Shown here in pieces: positions 47,076 to 59,090 of a stretch of DNA of 64,000 nt. Location of the stretch: NCBI RefSeq assembly GCF_019578655.1, contig NC_063257.1, positions 33,408,242-33,472,241 of the forward strand, written 5' to 3'. The DNA comes from Ricinus communis (taxonomy: Eukaryota > Streptophyta > Magnoliopsida > Malpighiales > Euphorbiaceae). How positions within the stretch are numbered: the stretch's first letter is position 1; every line of letters begins with the position of its first letter. Position numbers and translations under genes: made by a program. The notes beneath the pieces were generated by a model, which saw only the letters and a program-made list of their open reading frames with translations, had not been told where the DNA came from and made no database searches.

Positions 47076-48120
47076 CCCTCCTAATTAGGCTTGAACTTTC
47101 CTCTAGGATCGAATGATGTAGGCCTCGTGTGCTCTAACACCAAATCACCAACTCTGATCTTTCTCGGCTTTACGCTCTTGTTGAATGCTCTGGCTACTAT
47201 CTTCTAATACAACTATATGTGATGCAAGTCATTCTCTTTTCATCAACCAAAGTTAACTACTTGTACCTTTGCTCGGCTTATTGATGCTCTAGTATATTAG
47301 CTTCCATCATAACCCTCAGAGGCTTCAACTCTGGCTCGACATGTAGAACCTCTTCAGTCTTATAAACTATAGAGAATGGCGTTTGCCCCATTGATGCTCG
47401 TTTAGTAGTTCGAGAACCCAAAGTGCGAAAGGTAACCAAAATGACCAATCCTTATAGTTCTATACCATCTTCAAGAGTATCTTTTCAATTTCTTATTGGC
47501 TGCTTTGACTGCACCATTTTGCTTGAGGCTTGTACGGAGAAACTGTGATGCTCAATCTCCTCAAGCAAATCTATTGTGGGACCTTTACGTGCAAATCAAA
47601 TTCCTTTCTATAAACTTAGCTATTTGTTTTGCCCCCACGGTTGTAAACTACTCAACCTTAACCTATTAAGAGAAATAGTCTATTTCCACGACTATGAACT
47701 TATGCACATTCGAGGGAGGCTTTATCTCTCAAATGATGTCAATTCCCTATGCTACCAAAAGCCACGAAGACGTTAAATTGTGAAGTTTAGTCGAAGGTAG
47801 ATGATTCAAGTTACTATACAATTGACATTCATAATATGTTCTTACTAAGGCTATGTAATCCTTTTCCATCGTCCATCAATAATAGCCTTGACACATGATT
47901 TTCTTAGTTTGTACTATAACATTCATGTGAGACCCACACACCCTTTTGTGCACTTCTTCCATTACTGTTTGTGCTTCTTTCTTAGTCAAACAATTGAGTT
48001 GAACACCTGAAGCCATTCTTCTAAATAGTATCCCATCATGGACAATGTAGTTCCTGGCTTGAATTCATAGTGTGTACTTATCCTTTGCAGTTCCCTCTTC
48101 TGGATATTCTATGTTCTCTA
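47076..48120 (-). pseudogene. Tat copy E integrase, broken
   Basis: The words match copies B and D in the same order: C-terminal part (AGGCTTGAACTTTCCTCTAG, 47087 on), the VEAANKK-type segment near 47490-47520, and the integrase N-terminal region up to 48110. No long frame survives. The insertion site used by the chromovirus in copy D (GCCATTCTT) is uninterrupted here near 48013-48022. Confidence 0.65.
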
Positions 48121-48690
48121 CAAACTTCTGTAAATCATAAAACCAAGGCTTCTCTTATAGGCCCATCTGGATATCCATAATTAGTTCCATATAGTAACAA
48201 GGTACTCTAGATTTTATGATTACCGACAGTTTTGATCGGGAGCTGCACATAATTGTCCTATATAGATGAGAGAGTGGCCTATGAATCCGCCATCTACTTC
48301 TCTTCTCTAGGCAAGTGTATAAACAAAAGTCCTAAGGCAATTGACATATGGTTTAACCTCTCTTCCTTCAATTTCATTCTTTAATAGCTTGTTGGATTAC
48401 CAACATGGAGTTCCTATAGACTATTAGCTACTTCGCTCCTGCCATCATAGCCGCTTCTGACCCATACATACATGCTTTATATTCTGCCATGTTGTTTGTT
48501 ACCATAAAATCTAACCTTTTGGCCATCGGCAGCATCTCGCCTTCTAGTGTGATCAAGACTACTTCTGACCTCACGCCTTTTGCATTCACTACTCCATCGA
48601 AGTACAACTTCCATTCATGAATCTTGATTTCCCCCAGATTTTCATTAGCCCAAATCCTAAGGGTTATCACCTTTTATTGCGTTCTATGCC
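48121..48690 (-). pseudogene. Tat copy E second (archaeal-type) RNase H
   Basis: The open frame 48428-48670 reads IHEWKLYFDGVVNAKGVRSE, VVLITLEGEMLPMAKRLDFM, VTNNMAEYKACMYGSEAAMM. YFDG holds the first catalytic aspartate and NNMAEYKA the glutamate of RNase H. The remainder to 48130 is frameshifted. This second RNase H between the retroviral RNase H and integrase is diagnostic of the Tat lineage. Confidence 0.8.
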
Positions 48691-49330
48691 AAGAATTCTG
48701 CTATCGCCCTTCCCTTGACCACTTTCTTGGTAACGTACTCAATGTCAAACTTTGTTAGAAGTACCAGCGATCTAGCTAAGTTACCTGTAAAGAACGGAGC
48801 CTCGAACAAATAATTCAATGAGTCTATTTTTGAAATTATTAAACCTTATAGATTGGAAGTAGTGTCTTAACTTTCTCGTAGCCTATATCATTGCCAGGCA
48901 AGTCTTTTTTACGAGATTGTATTTTGACTCATAAGGCAGTATTTCTTGAGGTAACAGATTGCATGCTCCACATTGTTGGGCCCATATTATGCCACCATCG
49001 CTCATATTGCTTCTTCTTCTAAGGCTAAGTGGAGGATCAACGATTGGCAGCTTCATTAGGTATTCTTTAATCTTGTCAAAGGCTTTCTGACATTGTTCAT
49101 CCTAAACAACAGGTTGGTGTTTTCTCATGAGCTTGAAAATAGGATACAAACTATTGTAAGCTTGAAGATGAACCTATTGATATACTGTGGACGCCTTAAA
49201 AATCCTTTGACTTTTTTCTATCTTTGATGCTACCATTTCTTGAATTGCCCTGACCTTTTTCAAATCATTATTTATCCCTCATTGACTCACAATGTGTCCT
49301 AGCAGTTTTCCTGACTTTACTCTGAACACA
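48691..49330 (-). pseudogene. Tat copy E retroviral RNase H and RT connection
   Basis: Readable words on the minus strand include VVKGRAIAEFLA near 48690-48730, then RKLRHYFQS-type and LALAVI-type pieces. The connection region with KGFLRRPQ...INRFI lies near 49150-49240. Heavily frameshifted. Confidence 0.6.
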
Positions 49331-50029
49331 CTCTTCTTTAGGTTTAACCTCGGATAATGCCTTTACACTAGTCTGAGAAACCTATCTAAAGCCTGAAAAT
49401 GTCCTATCCTTGTTTCAGATTTAACCATCATGTCGTCCATATACATCTCGACCTCCTTATGCTCATATCATGAAACAAGATAGTGTTTGCTCTATGCTAA
49501 GTTGCTCTACTATTCTTTAACCCAAACGACATAACCTTGTAGAAATACATGCCCCACTAGTGATAAACGACGTCTTCAGCTTTTCCACGACTACCATCAT
49601 AATCAGATTGTACCTAGAGAATCCATCTATGGAAGAATACATCACACTAGAAGCCACACTATCTACTATCACATCGATGTGTGGAAGAGGAAAGTTGTCC
49701 TTAAGGCAAGCCTTGTTCAAGTCCTTGTAATCTACTCACATCTTAACTTTTTTAGCTGTCTTCGAGATTGGGACAATGTTTGCTAACCACTTAGGATAAT
49801 CGACTACATCAAGAAAATTAGCCTTCACGTGCTTAGCGGCTTCTTCTTGGACCTTTTCTACCCATTCTAGCCTCAGACTTCTCAGCTTTTGCTTGATATG
49901 CTTAATGTGCAAGTAGGTTGGGATGTGGTTCTCTGCTACTTTCTTGTCTAACCGAGGCATATCATCATACGACCAAGTAAATATTGATTTTCTTTTTTCT
50001 AATGTTTTCTCAAACTCTGCTCTACTCAA
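49331..50029 (-). pseudogene. Tat copy E reverse transcriptase
   Basis: Two frames survive. 49736-50029 reads FEKTLEKRKSIFTWSYDDMP, RLDKKVAENHIPTY, then WLANIVPIS. 49517-49720 reads MNKACLKDNFPLPHIDVIVD, SVASSVMYSSIDGFSRYNLI. The YxDD region is near 49420-49450 (MYMDDMM on the minus strand), so the catalytic centre survives in sequence although the frame does not. Confidence 0.75.
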
Positions 50030-50560
50030 GGGTTATATCATGAGTAATATAAATGTTCTTGGGGTTTTCATTTGTGCCTAAATTAAATGAATTAGTTTAA
50101 ATAGAGTTAATGTCAAATATCTACATGTAATGATTATTAAAATACACACTACCATCGAAAATACATCACACAAGTAAGCATAATTAGAGTTTAAATCATT
50201 GATCTTAGAAGAAAAAATTTATCATCTTCAAAAATTATGGATGTTATTACATCAATTTCTTTATAAAAAAACATCAATAATATTTTCCTTAACTAATGCA
50301 ACTAAACTCTATGGGTTTCAATCTTTGGGCAAGCAGATGAATTCTTCTAGCTCCAGCCCTTCAATCTTAGCAATGACCTTCTCTTGGACATCCTTGATAC
50401 CTAGCTCAACCATCATGTTGATAATCAAGTTTTTGAAGATTTCAAACCCAAGCACCTAAGTTTTAATTTTAGTAATTGGTTCAAACTCACAGGAATAAGG
50501 CTTGTATTCATTGACAAAGACCTCTTTCAGAGTCTTACCCCTCAGTTTGCCCTCATCTTC
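50030..50560 (-). pseudogene. Protease-RT linker of Tat copy E
   Basis: Matches the linkers of copies B and D (words with MVELGIKDVQEKV near 50380-50420 on the minus strand). No open frame of note. Confidence 0.5.
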
Positions 50561-51215
50561 ATCCTCCTAATATTCTAGGCTATGTCGAGTTTTCTATTCT
50601 TTAAAGTCTAGCAGCTTTGCAACACCTTATTAATCCTTCCCAGGCTCATTCCAAATATGAAGTCCATCTTCTTGAATAAACAACCACCTTAGCATCTATA
50701 TAATCCTCATAAATCATAGCACACTACAACCTAGTTAGGGCATCAAATTCTTTGGTAGCATCTTGGATGGCCAAAGCAACCTTGCCAACCTCAACATTAA
50801 TCATGACTATTTCTCCTTCATAAGGGAACTTGGCCTTTTACATACACAGTAGAAAACACTCCTCATAAGGCATGAAACCATGACATTCCTAATAGTAGAG
50901 CAAAGCTTACTAGTATGTCCAGGACTCTATAGGACTAGTTTTTACTAGGGCTGAGAACGTCCCTTCCATATCTCTTTTCGTCTTGTCATAGGCCCTTATG
51001 ACCATGTCTAAAGGCTTCATATTCTTCATAGTCATTTCCAGTTTAGGAAGGATACAACTTAATGGATGACCCATCATTTGCCACCACACGAGATTTCATT
51101 TTCCTTTTACCTCAGTTGTGATGTATAGAGCCTTCTTGTAATCCCTTTCTTCAAGTGGCAGGTCTTCATTTGAGAAAGTGATCATTACAATAGTCTTGTC
51201 AATTATTGTTTTGAT
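50561..51215 (-). pseudogene. Tat copy E protease, interrupted
   Basis: Words match copies B and D: CFMPYEECFLLC-type end, ALLLGMSWFHA, the region of VANDGSS (about 51070-51090), and TIVMITFSNEDLPLEE (about 51150-51200). It is cut at 51215 by a solo LTR and continues at 55266 in the same order as copy B at 12710-12740. Confidence 0.65.
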
Positions 51216-51714
51216 TGATAAGTGCTAAAGGAACTTACTTTTGAGCTTTATTTTATATTAATCTTACCTTCAATTGAGTTTGATTTATTTGTTCAAGCTT
51301 AATTTTCAATTCTTTTAGGCACTTGAAGGATAATACATGTCAATGAGTCAAATGGAATCGAGAAGTATGAGAATCGGGCAAAGGAAAGGCATATTTATCC
51401 AAAGTCAGCCTAATATGGGAAGCCACACGATCGTGTGGCCTTCCGATGTGAGTTGTGAAAAATGGCAGGTTGCATGAAGGGTCCACACAGGAAGCCCACA
51501 AGGTCATGTGCTTCCTGTGTCAAATTGACAGGTGAATTTCAGTATTCCGTAGATTTGATCGCATTAGCTTTAATACAGTTGTTTGTGATCTTACAGGTCA
51601 AGAATTGAAAGTGGTCTTCATCAACTTTGTAGAGAACTTCCTAAACTATAATTCTTATGAATGGTTTAACTCCATATTAGGTTTCTAAGAATGAGAAAAG
51701 TCAGTTGTTATAAC

Positions 51715-54002
51715 ATGGATCGCGGTCCATCATTCTATATGAACTAAAGTCCATCAACACGTGTGGTGGTGAGGGGAGAGTAAAACACGCGTTGATTTGG
51801 TGTGAAATTTTATAAAATATTCTCCACTTCTTTTCAAATTATACAACATGGGGATTTTGTCCTTTTCTTTACTTATTGTTCTTTTAATTTTTTTTAGATT
51901 ATAATAAAATAAATTTATAAAATTTTAATATTATATTAAAATTATTAAAATTTTTATTTTGACATGTATATTTATTTTTGACATATGAAATTTTATTTTT
52001 TTAAATTATAATAAAATGAATTTAAAATTAATATATATCAAAAATAATGTTTTGAATAATATATTTAAATATATTTATGAAAGCTAGTCGTTTATCCACC
52101 TATTTTATGACCGTTGTAATTATTTTAATTATAAATAATAATATAAATTAAATTTATATATAAAATTAAATAGATCTTTTAATATTTTATAATTAATTAA
52201 AACATTTTAAAATAATAATAAATTAAATATTTTTAACGTCTTTGTTAATTTTTTATATTTTAAGATTTTATTGATATAAAAATAGTAAAATTATAAATAA
52301 ATTAATAGAAAAATTACAAATTATACATAAATTTAAATTCTACGTGTCAATAAGTACATGTGTCAAAATTAAAAATCATATCTATTAGAATATAGTAACA
52401 CATGTCAATAAGTTTTTATTAGACTAGATACAAATTAATATTTTTTTTGTTCCTTTATATGTACTAAAATATTCACTTTCTATATGTATAATATCCATTA
52501 GATGTAATATTCTATAATAATTAAATTTTTTTATATTTAAATATTTATTGTCTACGAATTTAATATTCATTACGGTTAATGTTCACGTTCATTTCGCTTA
52601 ATGTATTATTCATCAATATTAATATTAATGTTCATTATCTAGTACTACAATATTCATTGTCTATATCTTTAATGTTCATCAATATTCTTAAATAAAAATA
52701 TTGATTATTTATAAAAGCTTTTATTATTTTTGTGATGCTTATTGAAAAAAATTTACGATTCATATAAATATTCATCATTTATAGGCATTAATATTCACTA
52801 GTTTATAAATGGATATTCGTCATTGATGAAAATTATACCCACTAATCCATCCAAATAAATATATATAATATACATAATATAAATCGTTCTTACACAGTTA
52901 GTAAATAAAAAAGATATCAAGCTAAAATTATACTATAAATATTTAAATTATGATTCTTTCTAAAATCTATGGTGCATTCTACTTTTAAAGTGTATAATGT
53001 GGGGACTTTTGTCCCCGCTTCTTCATTATTTTTCTGAATTCTTTTAAATCTTAATAAAATAAATTTATAACAATTAATATTTTATATTAAAAACTATATC
53101 TAAACTTGAATTCTACGTGTCAATAATAAGTACACGTGTCAAAATTAAAAATCATATATGTCAGAATATAGTAACACATGTCAAAAAAATTTTATTAGAC
53201 CATATATATATTAATATTTTTTTATTCATTTACATATACTAAAATATTCATTTTCTATATGTATAATTTCCATTAGATGTAATATTCTATAATAATTAAT
53301 ATTTTTATTGAAATATTCATTATCTGTGAACTTAATATTTATTATGATTAATGTTTATTTTCATTTTCTTTGATGTATTATTCATCAATGTTAATATTAA
53401 TGTTTATTATCTGGTATTGCAATGTTCATTATCTATATATATATATATATATAATGTTTATCAATATTCTCAAATAAAAATATTAATTATTTATAAAAGC
53501 TTTTATTATTTTTGTAGTGAATGTTGAAATTTTTTTATGATTGATATAAACATTCATCATTTATGGGCATACTATTCATTAGTTTGTCAATAGATATTTG
53601 TCATTAATAAAAATCATACTACTAATTCATTCAAATGAATATATATAATATAGACATAATATAAATTGTCCTTAAACAGTTGATAAACAAAATAAAATCA
53701 AGATAAAGTTATACTACGAATATTTATATTGTAGTAGACATATCTTTTCAACAAAATGAAGTTAAAAAACAATGAACATTTTACATTTAAACAATGAACA
53801 TTCAACACCTGTTTAATGAACATAAATTAATGAACATTTAATATAAAATTAATGAACATAAATTATTTTAAAAAAAATGCGTCAGTGTCCGAGGCTTATG
53901 TCAGTGTCTGACGCATGTGTTAGTTGACGTAAATTTTTTATACCAATTAAACGGTACTGGATGGACCCCTAGGTCCATAAAGCTATATGGATTGGGGTCC
54001 AT
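51715..54002. mobile_element. AT-rich terminal-inverted-repeat element, non-coding
   Basis: The left end reads ATGGATCGCGGTCCATCATT and the right end, on the minus strand, ATGGACCCCAATCCATATAG. The inverted similarity extends about 40 bp (through AGTCCATC and GGTCCATCC). The flanks are GTTATAAC and TTTATAAT, 6 of 8 matching, suggesting an 8-bp duplication. The element is 2288 bp, very AT-rich, with no coding frame, so it would be non-autonomous. Its interior holds a large direct repeat and many copies of AATGTTCATT or its reverse complement. The family is not recognised. Confidence 0.65.
51838..53760. repeat. Large direct repeat inside the TIR element
   Basis: Segment 51838-52985 and segment 52988-53760 begin with related words (ACATGGGGATTTTGTCC and ATGTGGGGACTTTTGTCC). 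They share the same order of motifs afterwards, for example TTCATATAAATATTCATCATT (near 52757) against TTGATATAAACATTCATCATT (near 53541). The second copy lacks about 370 bp in its first third. Identity is roughly 85-90% over the shared part by eye. Confidence 0.75.
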
Positions 54003-55265
54003 TTTATAATTTGCGGAAAAAACTTGGGTGGAAGTCAAATATTGTGCAGTCTGTTTCTGTTTGGGTCAGTCTCAGTGTTTAGGCATTATCTAGAGCTATA
54101 GAGGTCTAATTAAGGTGATTCAAAATCCTAAAATGAGCTACTCTTCAAGAGTTACAACTTTGATGAAGAATGTAAGCCTCAATTCGATTTTGATGATGTC
54201 CTAAAATAGCTCATAAAGCAAAAGATGGACATAGACACATATTCAAGCTACGAAAAGCTAAAGATGTCACACGGCCGTGTGGTCCCCGTGTCAATCATAA
54301 AAAATGGCACTATACATCACAGCTGAGGTAAAAGGGAAAAGGAATTTTTAGGATTGTTTGAAGGAGCTCTGTCATATTTTCATTTCTAGAGAGAGAAATA
54401 CTTAGAAACTTCATTTTTCTTTCATTTTTAGGGTTTTGATTAGCATTTCTCAAGGAAGAACATCATTTCCTTTATTGCTTTCCAAGATTAAAGATTGAAG
54501 ATTTTCATCCTTACTTTTCCATGACTAGTTTGAGATATTCTTTTCCTAATTTTTACTTTTTTATTGTAATGTCTAGCAACTAATTTCTTGCTATTTGGAT
54601 TTTGATGAACCCTAATTTATTTTGTATGGATTGATTCAAAGTTAATACAATTAATCTTTTCCATGAGTTATTTTGTTCCTTTGATTGCTTAATTATATAT
54701 TTCAATTTATAAGTCGACATATTGATTGGGATTTGTTTTCATAAACTGATTAGAGATAACTTTTTATGAATTGATTACATCTTAGGGATTGAAGATTGAT
54801 TGGAATACTAGAGATTGATCTATAAGATCCTTTGGTTCAATAGTCCTTATTCTTAATGCATAATCTAACTGAGTGGGTTTGAAAAGAGATTCATCTCCCT
54901 CCGCTTACGAATTAGGGTTTTAATCACTTGAGAAAGGTTTAAACCTAATTTTATGGAATGCCAACTCAACTTTTAATTTGAATTAATTGATGTTTATTTC
55001 ATGAAACACTTAACTTATTAGGAGGAATCATTACCTAAATAGGCTTTATCCTTAATAAATTTATCAATCGTTTTAATCTTTGTTTCAAGATTATTTTATT
55101 TATTTTAAATATTAGTACACCTAAACAACATCTTGATTGCTAAATATTAGTACATGATTGAAGGTAGTACTCATAATTAGGTCGCGACTAGAATGATACT
55201 CTTATTCATCATTGTATTACTTGATACGATTGATGCATTTTGTCGTGTGTGGATATCTCGTATCA

Positions 55266-55700
55266 TTGATCATCTCCTCATGGGTAACTATTGTACTTAT
55301 GGTGATGTTGGACAAGCCTTGAATCAAAGCCTTTCTATGATCCAGCAAGTGCATTAGCAGTTCCCAAATATCGATTGTCTTTTTATTCTATAACTCTTCT
55401 AGCAGCTTTTATCCTCTTCTTCTGAACCCTTCTCTACCTACTTCAATTCTTGTGCCCCCTTGTCATTATTCTCAGTTTTGGCCCAGTCTCTTTGTTGGAA
55501 TCACTGTTTCCCCATATGTCTTTAGCAATGTTATCTTAAACCTTGCATTCATCCTCAGACTATACTAGAGTTCTATAGCCATAACTGACTTCTTTTCCCC
55601 TTGCTTCCACACTTCCATGATGCAAGAGTCACTAATTATATCCTCATCACTATTTGAACCCTAACTACTTGGTACAATGTCCTTGATTCAGACGTTAGCC
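55266..55700 (-). pseudogene. Tat copy E protease start and gag-protease spacer
   Basis: Continues copy E after the solo LTR: ATCTCCTCATGGGTAACTAT matches copy B at 12719-12738. The acidic spacer words (SVMAIEL, EDECKV) occur near 55550-55590. No open frame of note. Confidence 0.6.
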
Positions 55701-56220
55701 GAAATGGAAGACCATAGACGATGGTGCCCTAGTTTAGTGAAAGTTCTTTATGGTTTATATGGTTTAGGTTTAAGTTCCGATTCAATTTCAAGCTTAGGTG
55801 TATCTTAGAAAGACTTCATGATTTCCTTTTCACTAAAATTAGAGTTGATCGAGAGTGGTGTGTTGTTGTAGTTTGGTAGTTAGTTTATTTTGGTATTGGG
55901 CTGGTCAGGATCGGTTAGCTTTTCAGCGTGGATTAGGTCTTAGATTTCATGTTTAAGATAGGTACAGTTGTCAATGTGGTGTCCGGGTTATTGGTAGAAT
56001 TTGCTATAAGCATTTGGCTGCTAACCAGTTGTGTTAAGGTTTGGCGGGTTTGTGAAGATAGTGGGTTAGAGCAGGCCATTTTGCACCAGCCTTTCAAAAA
56101 TCTTTGAGAGAGGTTGTTTAAAGTGGAAGAACCTCCTTGGTTGTTGGGCAATATTCACATCAAGAGTTCTTCTCCCTCCAGCCTGATAATTCGTTCTGCC
56201 ACCACTTTGGGCATTCTTTC
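55701..56220 (-). pseudogene. gag: Tat copy E gag, C-terminal part
   Basis: The minus strand carries gag words of copies A-C: the proline-rich stretch, the NAYSKFYQ-type segment near 55990, and FERLVQNGLL near 56080, then GGRTNYQAGGRRT near 56165-56205. It stops exactly where the LTR of copy A starts (56221). The rest of copy E gag must lie beyond copy A, to the right. Confidence 0.65.
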
Positions 56221-58351
56221 TGTCAGCCCCCCTTTTCTGGATCCAGATATTAAGGAAAAAATGGAAAATCCTATGAAGAAAGTTACTATTTTCCTGGGTC
56301 CCGGAAGGCGAAGGACAGGCAAATCTGAGGTCGGGATTAAGGTTAATCCAGCTAGAATTAGCTTGTTGAAATCAAGTTTGAGGGACAAAACAATAATTTT
56401 TACAAAATCAGGGGCTAAACTGCAAATTTTAAAACTTCCTCTTTAGAGCCAATTAGCTTTATGAAGAGCCAATTGTTTCTTTATAGAACTAATTGGATTT
56501 TGACTCCCCGACATCATTTTTTCGGACGATTTTATATCCAAATATAGATTCTAGAAGGTTTTCTTGACGTTAATCATTGTTTGATCGATAATTACTCAAA
56601 TTTTAAATAAATAAATGAGATATTTATTGATATTTCCTAGTATTTATCCTTTTTCTAGATTTTCCTTTGAAACCCTACCTCTATAAATAGTAATAGGTGT
56701 TTAGGGTTTTAGGGGAGGCAAGAATTAAGATTTGACAATAAGTGAAATTAAGAGAGAAGAAACACTGATAAAGAAAGAAAAGAGAGAAAATCAAAAGAAA
56801 CAAAAGGAATTGCACTTATGATCATAGTTTATATTCGAAGACTCAAGCCACTTAAGAAAGAGCGATTTTAGAAAACAAGCCACTTAAGAAAGAGCACTTT
56901 TATATAATGATTCAACTGTCTCCTTATCGCTTGAGACTCGCAGATCCAACATACACGATGATAACCTGAGGATTTTTTCCACCATACATCTGCATCCATC
57001 ATAAAAAAATGGTTCTTTCATTCCTTTGTTTTTATATTATTTGTTCTTAGAAGCATGATTAGGATTTCTATCTTTGATAAATATGGTTAGATTAGGTTTT
57101 CATTAATATGCATAAAAATAGGGTTTTGAATATGATATTAGGAACTAGAATTCTTCTAGATAGTTGCCAATTAGGATTTTAGATTTGATTAAAAATATGT
57201 TATAGGGTAATATTTAGATCTTCTTGTTAATATGATCTAGCAATCAAGCCTAAATAAAACATGATTCTTTTTATTTCAATAACTTCTGTTAGTTTATAAA
57301 ATTTTAGAGTTTTAATGATTTAGGGTTTTTTAGCTTCTGTAACTTTTATTTTATTATATTTTATCTGTTTTATCTCATTCTAATTAATATTTAACACCTA
57401 TGCATGTGAAAGCCGGATACGAAGTGTGAGATTGTACTGGCAAACGAAGGAAAATCGATAGAAATTCACCCTAGGACTCCAGAGCTGATCGACTCAATAT
57501 AGAGCAAATTAGCTCTATACTAGGCTGATCGGCTCTCCACACATAGCCAATTGGTTGATCAAGTTGGACACCCCTTTTTTATATTTTTGACACATTTCAA
57601 TGTATTCTCGGCTTCTATATAGTTTTAGGTCTTTCCAGTTTTGCAATCGTAGTTGTAGGAGGTTGTAATAGTTAGGATTTTCCTTTTTGCTCTATTTTCT
57701 TTATTTTTGTTTATTGTATGTTAACCCAATACATGGTTAAGTGATTAAGTAATAAAAATGGGCCACACAGACTTAGAGCTAACAATTGAACCAACATGAA
57801 TTTGATAGTCTAATAGGCTAATCCATTTTAATTGGACCTTAACCCTAAAATCCCAATTAGACTAGCGAGCTTTGGCATGTTTAGTTAGGGTTTGAACTTA
57901 GTTAGCATTGAGATCACAATAAATGGGCCTTTTCATAATAAGTAGTCCAATAGGCTTAAAAGTTGGAATCCAAAATAATTGGTTAGTAAGTTAGATTAAT
58001 AACTTAAATATAGGCTGAGCTAGAATTAGGTATATTGTGTGTTGTTTTGGCATGCATGTGTATAAATTGATTGCATTTATAAGGAATACTTTGTTAAATA
58101 ATAAATTAAAGACTAATATAAACAAATAAGGAAGTTGGCTTCCAAATCCATCTCTGGACTCTGTGGCGTAAGCTTCCTTATAGAATTTGAGAAATGTCAC
58201 TCATTAGTAAAAGTGTCAAGGCGATTACCCAGGTGGCGATCTCTGTGCTACTCTCAGTGACTAGTTAGCTTGTTCCCAATTAGGTTGAAAAGCCTTACAG
58301 TGTCAGAGTCACTAAGGACATTTGGGTGCGCGCCTGAAACCGCTGCCCATA
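56221..58351 (+). repeat. Copy A 5' LTR, full length (2131 bp)
   Basis: It starts TGTCAGCCCCCC and ends CCGCTGCCCATA, one base before the primer site. TATA box TATAAATAG at 56692-56700. Palindrome clusters lie at about 56440-56500 and 57480-57560. The five bases before it (CTTTC, 56216-56220) would be the target duplication; the right-hand partner is outside the window. Confidence 0.87.
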
Positions 58352-58352
58352 G

Positions 58353-58370
58353 TGGCGACTCCGCTAGGGA
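58353..58370 (+). other. Primer binding site of Tat copy A
   Basis: TGGCGACTCCGCTAGGGA, the tRNA-Arg-type site of the family, one base after the LTR. Confidence 0.85.
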
Positions 58371-59090
58371 TAAGTGAAGCTGATTCCAATGTATGTTTGT
58401 TTTTAAATTTATTATTGAACAGAGTATTCTTGCATTATTATACTTTCACACACTGTACACATTAGTCCCTATAGCGCCGATGGTATCGGCTAGCAGTTCT
58501 TTGGTTCCACTCCAATCCAAGAATTGCGATACTGGCTAGCATCACTTATAAGGAATGAGTGTATTTTCTTCGTCACATGGACCCTTGAGTGGGGAGACGA
58601 GCCAAGGAAGAAGATTTTTTTGCTTGTGTGAGTCTCTTATCCTTATCCAAGACTCAGCTCATGGTAATGACCGTAGTAATCTCCCCTAGAAACCATGTTG
58701 CTTGCTATATGAGATGTTCTTCCTTGTAAGTGTTTTAAGCCCAAATATTGAAAGGCCTTGCCCCAAAAGTGGAACCAGGCCCCAGGCCCAAAATATGCAG
58801 GCTTTTATGCTTACACTGAGAAACATCACCTTGTTTTATTTAAATATACTTTGAGAGATTATGCCATGCTCGTCGAGCCTACTATCCCCTATTGATAGGA
58901 AGCCTAAGCCAAAAATCCTAAGAAACAAAGACTTACCACGTACCATATGTGGGAGTAATAAGGGTGGAAGGATGAATTGTATACTACAATGTGTACTAAC
59001 CTTTTTTCTTTTATCTTTGTGCATAGCACGTGCATCATGCATTGTATGCATCATACTAACCTTTTCTTTTTTAGCCATATAGACTCTCCT
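58371..59090 (+). other. Leader of Tat copy A, non-coding
   Basis: Aligns with the other leaders (TGAGTGGGGAGACGAGCCAA near 58587). No supported frame. Confidence 0.65.

Larger units (their letters stand above)
51216..55265. mobile_element. Solo LTR of another family, itself interrupted
   Basis: It starts TGATAAGTGCTAAAGG and ends GATATCTCGTATCA, a TG...CA unit. TTGAT flanks it on both sides (51211-51215 and 55266-55270), a perfect 5-bp target duplication within copy E protease. Without the nested element at 51715-54002 the LTR is about 1760 bp. No primer site or gene is present, so it is a solo LTR. The family is not identified; its ending (TTGATACGATTGATGCATTT) is of a kind common in plant gypsy LTRs. 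Confidence 0.8.

Noticed and set aside
52500..53870. Repeated ATTCAT/ATGTTCATT words considered as a satellite array
   Set aside because: Spacing is irregular and the words sit in two larger direct copies inside one TIR element, so it is not a simple tandem satellite.
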